Assembly: GCA_026393775.1 (NCBI GenBank) | Contig: JAPKZM010000219.1 | Location: 1 to 24,077, forward strand | Origin: Candidatus Aminicenantota bacterium | GTDB lineage: Bacteria; Acidobacteriota; Aminicenantia; UBA2199 | Direction of reading: 5' to 3' | DNA length: 24,077 nt | Shown here: positions 1 to 7,189 of the stretch, one piece after another | Position numbering within the stretch: position 1 is the first letter of the stretch | Layout of the letters: each line of letters begins with the position of its first letter | Notes under the pieces: generated by a model | Seen by the model: the letters and a program-made list of their open reading frames with translations, nothing else | Database searches by the model: none | What the model was told of the DNA's origin: nothing | Translations under genes and position numbers: made by a program

Positions 1-65
1 TGCAGGACCTGTACCCGCTGGAACGGGAGGGCATCGTCCTGAAAACGGCGTCGCTGACGAAGTAG
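1..65 (+). CDS. 3' end of an unidentified protein gene
   Basis: The third frame is open from the window edge to a TAG at 63-65 and encodes a 20-residue tail (QDLYPLEREGIVLKTASLTK). The GC-rich codons match the backbone rather than the AT-rich defence genes downstream. The tail is too short to assign a family. The other two forward frames are less convincing: one stops at once and the other runs on into repeat DNA. Confidence 0.45.
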   Translation, partial: QDLYPLEREGIVLKTASLTK

Positions 66-89
66 GCAGCGGGGAATTGCGGGCGTATG

Positions 90-254
90 GCAGATATATG
101 CGGGCGGGATTGTTAGTGAGAGGGCGGGTTGCAAACCCTCTTGGGTAGAATGGCGAAGAAGGACGGGCGGGTTTTAAACCCGCCCCTACGTTAAGAAAAA
201 ATTAACGTAGGGGAGGGTCTGTGACCCTCCCGGATTGATGCAGATATATGCGGG
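90..254. repeat. Intergenic repeat block: three palindromes and one long hairpin between 15-bp direct repeats
   Basis: The 15-mer GCAGATATATGCGGG occurs at 90-104 and 240-254. Between the copies lie three small palindromes: about 119-139 (GGGTTGCAAACCC core), 163-185 (GGGCGGGTTT/AAACCCGCCC) and 211-231 (GGGAGGGTC/GACCCTCCC). A perfect 12-bp inverted repeat, CCCCTACGTTAA (183-194) and its complement (202-213), has a 7-nt loop and overlaps the last two. The block looks like a non-coding repeat element bounded by direct repeats. It may also act as a terminator for the upstream gene, although there is no clean T-tract. No gene is visible from 66 to 456. Confidence 0.7.
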
Positions 255-306
255 ACATGCATGCAATGGATTGTGGATCCATCGTTGTTGCGCGGGGCCC
301 GGAACC

Positions 307-321
307 GCCACCGGCGGAGCT
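307..321 (+). repeat. Module-boundary repeat, copy A
   Basis: GCCACCGGCGGAGCT is identical to 4683-4697. It is followed by a similar tail (GCATCC..GTGAAC here, ACATCTTCTTGAAC there). CCGCC-ACC-GGCGG forms a small hairpin within it. This copy lies just upstream of the promoter of the RloA-RloB-primase operon. Confidence 0.6.
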
Positions 322-385
322 GCATCCGTGAACAGGAGTCATAAAAAATGAATATTTATTTTTTGCAGAAAAAAAGCAAAAAGTA

Positions 386-414
386 TTGACAATTTGAATT
401 CATGGTGTTATGAA
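386..414 (+). promoter_or_regulatory. Sigma70-type promoter of the RloA/RloB/TOTE operon
   Basis: A consensus -35 TTGACA (386-391) is followed by a 17-nt spacer and -10 TATGAA (409-414). Transcription would start near 421, leaving a leader of about 36 nt before the ATG at 457. This placement rules out the in-frame TTG at 394 as the translation start. Confidence 0.7.
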
Positions 415-456
415 TGGCATGTTATTGCAATAAAACAGCAAAAAAAGAGGTTTATC

Positions 457-1752
457 ATGCTGATTGAATTCAAGGTGACAAATTATCGTTCCATCAAGGA
501 TGAGCAGATTTTGTCTCTGGTAGCGAGCAATTATGATGATTCATTGCCGGAAAACCTTATTCATCCAAATTTGCCTGGCCTTTCAAAAGTCAAGTTATTG
601 AAGGGCGTTGCTCTATATGGCCCGAATGCCTCAGGAAAAAGCAATGTCCTTGATGCTCTTCGCTTTATGGCAAATTTTGTCAGACACTCGGCTACCCGGA
701 TTGCACCAAATGAACTAATAGACACCAAGCCATTTTGTCTTGATGTAGAGACGCTTGATAAGCCAAGTTGTTTTGAAGTTATGGTAGTGATTGAAGAAGT
801 TCGCTATGTATATGGTTTTACACTAGACAAGCAGCGAGTTTATCAGGAGTATCTTGTTGCGTTTCCAAAGGGCTCCGCGCAAAACTGGTTTAGAAGGATT
901 TACGATCCCAAAAAAAATGATTACATCTGGAGTCATAGTGCTTCATTTTTTAAATTGGATTCGGATTTATGCAGCAAAACACGACCAAATAGCCTTTTTG
1001 TGTCGACGGCTGCTCAATTCAATAATGAGCAACTCACTGCCATCTATAACTGGTTCAGTGATAGGTGTCGCTTTATCAACCTTGGGGCCGGATCACGATT
1101 AGGCCGAAATTTCACTGCTAACTTGATTGAGGAGCAGAAACAAAATGTTACCCCTATTATTGCTTTGCTTAAGTCTGCTGATTTTGGAATCACAGACGCT
1201 GATGTCAAGCACAAGGAATTATCCGCTGAAGAAATTAAAGCCACCTATTCGCCTTCAGTGGTTCGAGACATGGAAAGTACCGGTAAATTAACCGGACTTA
1301 AAACGCTTGAAATCAGCTTCAAACATAGAGGTGCATCCGGAAAAGATTCTCTTATCGATTTTACTGAAGAATCAGCTGGAACGCAGCGGTTTTTCTCTCT
1401 AGTAGGACCTTGGCTAGATATTTTAGAACACGGCTATACCGTGCTTGTTGATGAGCTTGAGACCAGTCTGCACCCTATGCTTGTATCGGAGTTTTTAAAA
1501 TTGCTTTTCAGTTCAAAGTTAAATACGAAAGGGGCACAAGTCATTTTCGCGACCCACAATCCGATCCTTTTGGATACAGATATCATACGGCGGGACCAGG
1601 TCTGGTTCACCGAGAAGGACGATAATGGCGCAACCCACCTTTATCCCTTGACGGATTACAAACCGCGCAAAACCGAATCTTTGGTCCGAGGTTATTTAGC
1701 CGGGCGCTACGGCGCCATCCCTTTTATTCCAGAAGGATTGAAAATCAAATGA
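457..1752 (+). CDS. RloA/AbiLi-like ATPase (AAA_15/AAA_21, ABC/SMC-like fold)
   Basis: This 431-residue protein has an ABC/SMC-type ATPase layout. The N-terminal strand 'FKVTNYRSIKDE' is typical of RecF/SMC-like AAA proteins. Walker A GPNASGKS is at 55-62, a signature-like ESAGTQ at 305-310, Walker B VLVDELETSLHP at 329-340 with acidic D332/E333, and an H-loop FATHNP with H367. Residues 80-290 form the insert usual in the family. The ATG at 457 is preceded by AGAGG six bases away; the longer frame back to 394 would start before the transcription start. Its stop overlaps the RloB-like start (ATGA), so the two are translationally coupled. In known RloAB/AbiL pairs the ATPase is thought to sense phage and control the TOPRIM effector. 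That role is family knowledge; the trigger here is unknown. Confidence 0.88.
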   Translation: MLIEFKVTNYRSIKDEQILSLVASNYDDSLPENLIHPNLPGLSKVKLLKGVALYGPNASGKSNVLDALRFMANFVRHSATRIAPNELIDTKPFCLDVETLDKPSCFEVMVVIEEVRYVYGFTLDKQRVYQEYLVAFPKGSAQNWFRRIYDPKKNDYIWSHSASFFKLDSDLCSKTRPNSLFVSTAAQFNNEQLTAIYNWFSDRCRFINLGAGSRLGRNFTANLIEEQKQNVTPIIALLKSADFGITDADVKHKELSAEEIKATYSPSVVRDMESTGKLTGLKTLEISFKHRGASGKDSLIDFTEESAGTQRFFSLVGPWLDILEHGYTVLVDELETSLHPMLVSEFLKLLFSSKLNTKGAQVIFATHNPILLDTDIIRRDQVWFTEKDDNGATHLYPLTDYKPRKTESLVRGYLAGRYGAIPFIPEGLKIK

Positions 1753-2432
1753 GCGCAAAACGTCAGAAAAGTCGGAATCCATTCTCGCGGCGGCCCCAGT
1801 CGTCGGGCTCTACGGGAAAAACGATTTTAATCGTTACAGAAGGTCTAAAGACTGAACCGGATTACTTGAAAGGATTGCGTAATCACCTCAAGCTTAAAGC
1901 GGTTGATATTGAAATTATGAAAGCTCCAGGCACAGATGCCCTCAGTGTCGTTGATTGCGCAATTGAAATACGTGACGATCGAAAGCGAGAGGCAAGGCGC
2001 GGTTGTACGGTGCCTTACGATTCCGTCTGGGCGGTGTTCGATACCGAACGCGCTGATACGAATCCTAAACTAAATGATGCCCTTCAAAAAGCTAAAGCGA
2101 GCAGGATTAATGTGGCTCTTTCCAATCCGTGCTTTGAATTCTGGTTGTTGCTCCACGACGAATTCACCACCGCCCCATTTGTGAAATGTGAGAACGTCAT
2201 CCGGCGGATAAAAGATAAATATTTGCCGGGTTATGAAAAGAACAATATCCCGGTGGAAAGTTATATTCTTAAAATTCCGACTGCCGTGCGCAACGCAGAG
2301 CAATGCCAGAAACATCACAAATCAGCGGGGACGGAAGGCAATCCTTCCACTGGTGTTTACCTGCTGATCCGTGAGATGAATGAAGCGACACGAATATATT
2401 GCAGATTGGACATCCCTTTGAGCAAAGTGTAA
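1749..2432 (+). CDS. RloB/AbiLii-like TOPRIM-fold effector
   Basis: This 227-residue protein shows the hallmarks of the RloB family (PF13707). 'ILIVTEGLKTEPDYLKGL' near residues 26-43 includes the catalytic-type Glu31 of TOPRIM folds. 'AVFDTERAD' (95-103) occupies the DxD position, with Glu100 where many relatives have Asp. The strongly conserved 'SNPCFEFWLLLHDE' is at 125-138. A basic N-terminus (residues 1-17) may contact nucleic acid. It overlaps the ATPase gene by four bases, the standard arrangement of two-gene RloA-RloB/AbiL phage-defence modules, where the TOPRIM protein is the presumed nuclease or toxic effector. The Asp-to-Glu change in the metal site is worth testing, because TOPRIM activity depends on that position. 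Confidence 0.88.
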   Translation: MSAKRQKSRNPFSRRPQSSGSTGKTILIVTEGLKTEPDYLKGLRNHLKLKAVDIEIMKAPGTDALSVVDCAIEIRDDRKREARRGCTVPYDSVWAVFDTERADTNPKLNDALQKAKASRINVALSNPCFEFWLLLHDEFTTAPFVKCENVIRRIKDKYLPGYEKNNIPVESYILKIPTAVRNAEQCQKHHKSAGTEGNPSTGVYLLIREMNEATRIYCRLDIPLSKV

Positions 2433-2459
2433 TACTTGCAAATATAAAGCAAAATTGTG

Positions 2460-4637
2460 ATGAAACTTACTCCCGAGCAAAAAATCGCCCTTTTTCGCAA
2501 TTTATTTAGAGGGCGGAATGATGTTTTTGCCGTGCGTTGGCAAAAGGCGGACGGTTCTGCTGGCGGTTATGCTCCGGTATGCCGGAATGAATGGAAGAAG
2601 GAAATCTGCCTAAAACAGCAGGGAAGGAAATGCCGGGAATGTCAAAATGCTCAATATGGAGTGCTGCAGGATAGGAATGTCGAAGAGCATCTGCGGGGAT
2701 TGAAAACTATAGGCATCTATCCTATGCTTTCGGATAACAGTACTTATTTTTTGGCGGTTGATTTTGACGGTGAAAGCTGGATGTCGCAGGCTTCATCATT
2801 TTGGAAAAAATGTAATGAAAAAGGCCTGCAATCCTACATAGAACGTTCCCGATCGGGAAATGGCGCCCATGTCTGGCTTTTTTTTGAAAGTCCATATCCG
2901 GCTGTAAAAAGCCGTGCGCTGGCTTTCAATATTTTAAAGGAATGCCACATTATCGATGCGTTTGCGAAGGAAGACAGCTTTGACAGAATTTTTCCCAATC
3001 AAGACTTCCTGAGTGGCAAGGGGTTGGGCAATTTGATTGCACTGCCATTGCAGGGGGAATCCCGCAAGTTAGGAAATTCTGTATTCATCGATCCGGAAAA
3101 CGATTTTTCTCCATTTCCTGATCAATGGGACCTGTTACAGCGAATTGAACGTGTTCCGGTTCTTTTGTTGGACCGAATGCAAACGGAAGCGTCTGCGGAG
3201 ATAGGTACTGAGTCTGTGGTTGGATCAAATGAATTCCTTATTGTTTTGAGAGAGTATGCCGAAATCACGCAATCGACTTTACCGCGCCAAGCCATCAATT
3301 TTCTGAAAGAGAATTTGAATTTCGCGAACTCGGAATATCTGATCAAGAGTCGAATTGGATTACGGACTCCGGGGATACCGAAATATTTCAATCTGATACA
3401 AAAGCGAAACGAAAATATTCTGATTCCAAGAGGGTTCCTGCCGCATTTTGTCCAATTTCTAAAGGAGAAACGTATTCAATTCCGGTTGTCCGACCAACGG
3501 ACGAAAACCGCTCCGGTTTTTTTTCGCAGTGGCTATCGGTTGTTTCCCCGGCAAATGGATGCGGTTGAAAAACTGATTGCCGCAGAGGGAGGGGTATTGG
3601 TGGCGCCTCCCGGCTCGGGAAAAACAATCATTGGAATTGAACTGATCGCGCGCTTGCAGCAGCGGGCATTGATTTTGGTTCATAAGAAACAAATATTCAC
3701 TCAGTGGTTGGATCGGTTGGAAAATGGCCTAGGGATCCCGCGCCAAGAAATCGGGGTGGTCGGCAACGGGAAAAAGAATTTTTCTCCGCAGATCACACTG
3801 GCTATGATTCAGACACTATCCAGAATGAAGGATTTTGGGGATGTGGCCCCGTCTTTCGGCTTGGTTATAGTAGATGAGTGCCACCATGTGCCGGCGCGAA
3901 CGTTTCGCAAGGTTATCCAGTATTTGTGTCCTTTTTATTTATATGGACTGACTGCTACGCCGGAAAGGAAATACAATGATGCCAGGATGATATTTGCCTA
4001 TATAGGCGATATTGTCCATACCATTCCCGCTAGTGGTGAAAAGGAAACTGAAGAGGGTGAAGCGCAAGTCTATGCAGCTTCCGTTTGTATACGCAAGACA
4101 GATCTGAAAATTCCCTTTGCTGTCACTACCAAAAATTTTCAAATGCTTACCAAAATCTTCACCCATGACACTCACCGCAATGAATTGATTGCCGGGGACA
4201 TTCGGGAAATGGTCGGTCGTGGATTCCGCTGCCTTGTCCTGAGCGAGAGGAAAGAGCATCTGAACGTTCTCCAACAGTACCTCAAAAGGGAGTGTGAAAC
4301 CATGGTTTTTTCCGGTGATGTACCGCAGAAACGGAGAAAGGCGAGGATCAAGCGGATTCTCAAAGGTGATTTCCAAGTGTTGCTGGCAACCGGTCAAATG
4401 CTGGGAGAAGGAAGCGATTTTCCTAATCTGGATTGTCTTTTTATGGTTTTTCCATTTTCATTTTCCGGGAAGCTGGCGCAGTATGTCGGACGGGTTGGCC
4501 GGAATGGAGATGGCAAGGCGCGGGTGTTTGATTACCGTGATATCGAGATTGAATATTTGGAGAAAATGTTCCGGAAGCGGTACAGCTTTTATCGGAAGAA
4601 AAATTTGCTGGAGAGCGAAAATGGGTTTCTATCCTAA
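2460..4637 (+). CDS. TOTE-type conflict protein: archaeo-eukaryotic primase fused to SF2 helicase
   Basis: Numbering is from the GTG at 2457, one codon before the preferred ATG. Residues 1-230 match the AEP primase domain of TOTE conflict systems: a four-cysteine zinc site (C42, C51, C59, C62), the catalytic AVDFDGE with D102/D104, and SGNGAHVW with H138. Residues 365-700 form a SF2 helicase: Walker A APPGSGKT (383-390), DECHH (473-477), TATP (499-502) and motif VI QYVGRVGR (675-682). The 726-residue protein ends shortly after the helicase, with no nuclease domain visible. Only 27 bases separate it from the RloB-like gene and no promoter is seen between them, so it is probably the third gene of that operon. 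The start is uncertain: ATG at 2460 and GTG at 2457 are adjacent and neither has a clear ribosome binding site. By family it should act on invading nucleic acid; the substrate is unknown. Confidence 0.85.
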   Translation: MKLTPEQKIALFRNLFRGRNDVFAVRWQKADGSAGGYAPVCRNEWKKEICLKQQGRKCRECQNAQYGVLQDRNVEEHLRGLKTIGIYPMLSDNSTYFLAVDFDGESWMSQASSFWKKCNEKGLQSYIERSRSGNGAHVWLFFESPYPAVKSRALAFNILKECHIIDAFAKEDSFDRIFPNQDFLSGKGLGNLIALPLQGESRKLGNSVFIDPENDFSPFPDQWDLLQRIERVPVLLLDRMQTEASAEIGTESVVGSNEFLIVLREYAEITQSTLPRQAINFLKENLNFANSEYLIKSRIGLRTPGIPKYFNLIQKRNENILIPRGFLPHFVQFLKEKRIQFRLSDQRTKTAPVFFRSGYRLFPRQMDAVEKLIAAEGGVLVAPPGSGKTIIGIELIARLQQRALILVHKKQIFTQWLDRLENGLGIPRQEIGVVGNGKKNFSPQITLAMIQTLSRMKDFGDVAPSFGLVIVDECHHVPARTFRKVIQYLCPFYLYGLTATPERKYNDARMIFAYIGDIVHTIPASGEKETEEGEAQVYAASVCIRKTDLKIPFAVTTKNFQMLTKIFTHDTHRNELIAGDIREMVGRGFRCLVLSERKEHLNVLQQYLKRECETMVFSGDVPQKRRKARIKRILKGDFQVLLATGQMLGEGSDFPNLDCLFMVFPFSFSGKLAQYVGRVGRNGDGKARVFDYRDIEIEYLEKMFRKRYSFYRKKNLLESENGFLS

Positions 4638-4682
4638 AGTCTCACTATGTTTGTTTGCAATAATTCCTGCGGGACTTGCCCT

Positions 4683-4697
4683 GCCACCGGCGGAGCT
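4683..4697 (+). repeat. Module-boundary repeat, copy B
   Basis: This is an exact copy of the 15-mer at 307-321 with a similar tail. It lies between the TOTE gene and the methyltransferase gene. A weaker match to the tail (AGCTACATC..CCGT) sits at 7159-7173, between the nuclease and polymerase genes. The 158 bases from 4638 to 4795 hold nothing else I can support except the methyltransferase ribosome binding site AAGGAGA (4784-4790). Confidence 0.55.
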
Positions 4698-4795
4698 ACA
4701 TCTTCTTGAACGATTTAAATTTATTAAATTCGGATGAATAATGCCATCAAAGCCTTGAAAACAATGAGATTTTTTATTAAACTAAGGAGAATCAT

Positions 4796-6172
4796 ATGAG
4801 TGAAATAGAAGTGTCAATAAGGAATTTAGAGTTATTCAAGTTCCCAATTAGTAACCCGAAATACAAAATTAAACCACTCGAATTAACGCATAAAGACAAC
4901 CCATCCCAAAATGAACGTTTATCTTTAGAAAAAAAGTATCATGATCTTTTTTTAGCAAAATTTGATTGGCGCCAACTGGTTACTTATGTTCCAAACAAAA
5001 ACATTCCAGTTTACAATTGGTTTAAGTACAAGGAAGGTTTCTCACGTGAGCTTGTGATACAGATTGCAAAGGAATTCGCACTAAAAAAAGGAGATATTAT
5101 ATTTGACCCTTTTGCTGGATGCGGGACTACGTTATTGGCTTCAAAAGAACTTGGGCTTCATGGTTTGGGAATTGATATTTTACCAACAGCAGTATTCATC
5201 ACGAAGGTAAAACTTATTGAATGGGGAAATATTGAACTGTTGAAGCAATCAGTTAAACAACTTATTTCAATTCCATATCACAAGCCAGAATCAAAATTCC
5301 CGGACGATGTGAAAATAGTAAACCTTGCTTTTTCGCATGACATTCAGCAGGAGATTCTTTTCTTTAAAGATGAAATTGAAAAATTCAAACAGCCTGTACG
5401 TGACTTTTTGATGTTGGGTTTACTTAGCATTCTTGAATCTGTCAGTAACACCTCTAAGGATGGTCAGTTTTTAAGATTAGTTAAAAAAAGCATTCCATCC
5501 GTTCGTATAATTCTTAACTCTGTGCTGCTTGAAATGGTAAGTGATTTAAAAAAGATAAAAATATTAGGTTTATTGAAGCCATCTCCCAAAAAGATGTTTG
5601 TTAAAGAAGGTGACGCCCGTGATTTATGCATCCCTAAAAAGTATTGGGGAAAGGTCTCTGCCGTTGTAACCTCACCTCCTTATTTGAACCGCTACGATTA
5701 CTCTCGCACCTATGCTTTGGAATTATGTTTGCTCTCTGCCAAATCGCATAAAGATATGGTGAACATTCGCCATAGTCTTCTTAGATCTCATATTGAAAGC
5801 AGAGAATGTAGTGCTTCTCAAATAACTTTGCCGGTTTTGGATGAAATCTTACGAGAAGTAAAATCAAAACCGCTAAACAATAACCGCTTGCCTATTATGA
5901 TTAAAGGTTACTTTGAAGACATGAATTTGGTAATCAAACAATTGGCAACCTATCTCAAGCCCAATGGCAGAGTGGCTTTGGTTGTAGCCAATGCCCAGTT
6001 TGCCGGTGAAAATGTGCCTACCGATTTGATTCTGTGTGAATTGGCTCAATGTTATGGATTAACGACCGAGTCTATATGGGTGACACGTTACAAGGGCAAT
6101 AGTTCACAGCAAATGGCGATATATGGCCGTCGACCAGTCAGGGAAACCATTGTATTCTGGAGAAAAAAATGA
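4796..6172 (+). CDS. Type II DNA methyltransferase (TSPPY motif, probable N4-cytosine)
   Basis: This 458-residue protein carries AdoMet-binding motif I DPFAGCGTT (104-112), an adjacent GIDILP (125-130) for the ribose-binding acidic position, and catalytic motif IV TSPPYLNRYDY (292-302). Motif I precedes motif IV by about 180 residues. Residues 145-285 between them are helical and likely contain target recognition. The SPPY form of motif IV is typical of N4-cytosine methyltransferases, though some N6-adenine enzymes share it. The ATG at 4796 has a strong AAGGAGA five bases upstream. The stop overlaps the start of the nuclease gene (ATGA), a classic modification-restriction pair in which the protective enzyme is made first. 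Codon use is AT-rich, consistent with horizontal acquisition. Confidence 0.88.
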   Translation: MSEIEVSIRNLELFKFPISNPKYKIKPLELTHKDNPSQNERLSLEKKYHDLFLAKFDWRQLVTYVPNKNIPVYNWFKYKEGFSRELVIQIAKEFALKKGDIIFDPFAGCGTTLLASKELGLHGLGIDILPTAVFITKVKLIEWGNIELLKQSVKQLISIPYHKPESKFPDDVKIVNLAFSHDIQQEILFFKDEIEKFKQPVRDFLMLGLLSILESVSNTSKDGQFLRLVKKSIPSVRIILNSVLLEMVSDLKKIKILGLLKPSPKKMFVKEGDARDLCIPKKYWGKVSAVVTSPPYLNRYDYSRTYALELCLLSAKSHKDMVNIRHSLLRSHIESRECSASQITLPVLDEILREVKSKPLNNNRLPIMIKGYFEDMNLVIKQLATYLKPNGRVALVVANAQFAGENVPTDLILCELAQCYGLTTESIWVTRYKGNSSQQMAIYGRRPVRETIVFWRKK

Positions 6173-7131
6173 AGAACCACATTAAGGGGGAATTATTCGA
6201 TAGATATCTAAAACGATCTGCCTTGTTTTGGAAGTTTTCACGAGATGCTAAGTTTGCTCGGTGGCAAAAAGAATCGAGGAGTGCGGCTTGGAAATCCCTT
6301 ATTTGGGATTGTGCTGAATTGGGAATTACTATGGAAGGGAAAAAAGCTGCTGAAAGATTAGGTTTTGCTCCCACTGAGATATTTGCCCATCCAGAGGTTA
6401 TAAAGGACAATCCCGAATTGTTTGAATATTACAGATTGCTCAGCTGTCTTTCAAACAAAGGGTATAGTCAGATCAAAATGGCATTCGGCATTTCCAAAAG
6501 GAACCTCAAGACCAACCAGGAAATTCTTTTAAGATCGTGTATACTCTTGAACAATTTTTTGTCCACCGCATTAGCTCGTACAGTCAGTATGAATAGGGAG
6601 CATTTATTACGGATTATGTTTGCTGAAGCTGGGAGTGAGTGGCAAGGAACATGGGTGAACCAAATCGGGATACTGGCATCACAAGAGCTTGAGGCCATTA
6701 TCATTGAATTTGCCAAAAAAAAGAATCTCATCGATGAAGCAAAAACAGAAAAAAGCGCCGACGATGGAAATATTATAATTTTAAAAAGTGGCAACAGTAT
6801 TCGTTTCGCTTCCGAACCGGATGTGGAATGCAGAAACAAAAAGGGTGATTTGATCTGTGTTCTGGAAATTAAGGGAAGCGCTGACAAGGCCGGAGCTCAA
6901 ACGCGGCTTGGAGAAACAAAAAAATCTTTTACTAAAGCCAAGCACGAAAACCCTCATTGTACAACCATCTTCCTCCCAAGTGTTTTGACTGCTTCCGTAA
7001 AAGAGCAACTGAAGAAAGAGAGAGAAATTGACAAAGTATTTGATCTCCTGGAAATTACAAAAGACAGTGCTCGCCGGCGCGAATTTTTGAATGAATTGTT
7101 CAAATATGTTTTAAGAGAAAGAATTTCTTAA
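6169..7131 (+). CDS. Type II restriction endonuclease, XcyI/Cfr9I-like
   Basis: This 320-residue protein has no motif in its N-terminal 200 residues that I recognise, followed by a PD-(D/E)xK nuclease core: SEPDVE with P217/D218, then VLEIKG with E233 and K235 (PD-x14-ExK). Length and overall layout fit the XcyI family (PF09571), whose characterised members cut CCCGGG and pair with N4-cytosine methyltransferases, as the neighbouring gene appears to be. The family assignment is from recall, not a search, so the specificity is a guess. Translation is coupled to the methyltransferase by a four-base overlap. No controller (C) protein gene is visible. CCCGGG occurs several times in this window (e.g. 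7227, 8942, 12894, 15834), so avoidance gives no support for that site. Confidence 0.72.
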   Translation: MKNHIKGELFDRYLKRSALFWKFSRDAKFARWQKESRSAAWKSLIWDCAELGITMEGKKAAERLGFAPTEIFAHPEVIKDNPELFEYYRLLSCLSNKGYSQIKMAFGISKRNLKTNQEILLRSCILLNNFLSTALARTVSMNREHLLRIMFAEAGSEWQGTWVNQIGILASQELEAIIIEFAKKKNLIDEAKTEKSADDGNIIILKSGNSIRFASEPDVECRNKKGDLICVLEIKGSADKAGAQTRLGETKKSFTKAKHENPHCTTIFLPSVLTASVKEQLKKEREIDKVFDLLEITKDSARRREFLNELFKYVLRERIS

Positions 7132-7189
7132 AGTGTGCTCTTAAGTTCTTAGAACAGAAGCTACATCATCCGTAAAAAAGATTAAACCC

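Noticed and set aside
394..456. Longer start for the RloA-like ATPase (TTG at 394)
   Set aside because: It lies within the promoter spacer, upstream of the predicted transcription start. ATG 457 has a ribosome binding site and begins at the conserved N-terminal strand.
4294..4737. Plus-strand frame overlapping the helicase end
   Set aside because: It lies wholly within the helicase motifs in another frame and its translation has no family likeness.
4755..4783. Promoter (TTGAAA-N17-TAAACT) directly before the methyltransferase
   Set aside because: The predicted start would fall inside the ribosome binding site, so the match is probably chance in AT-rich DNA.
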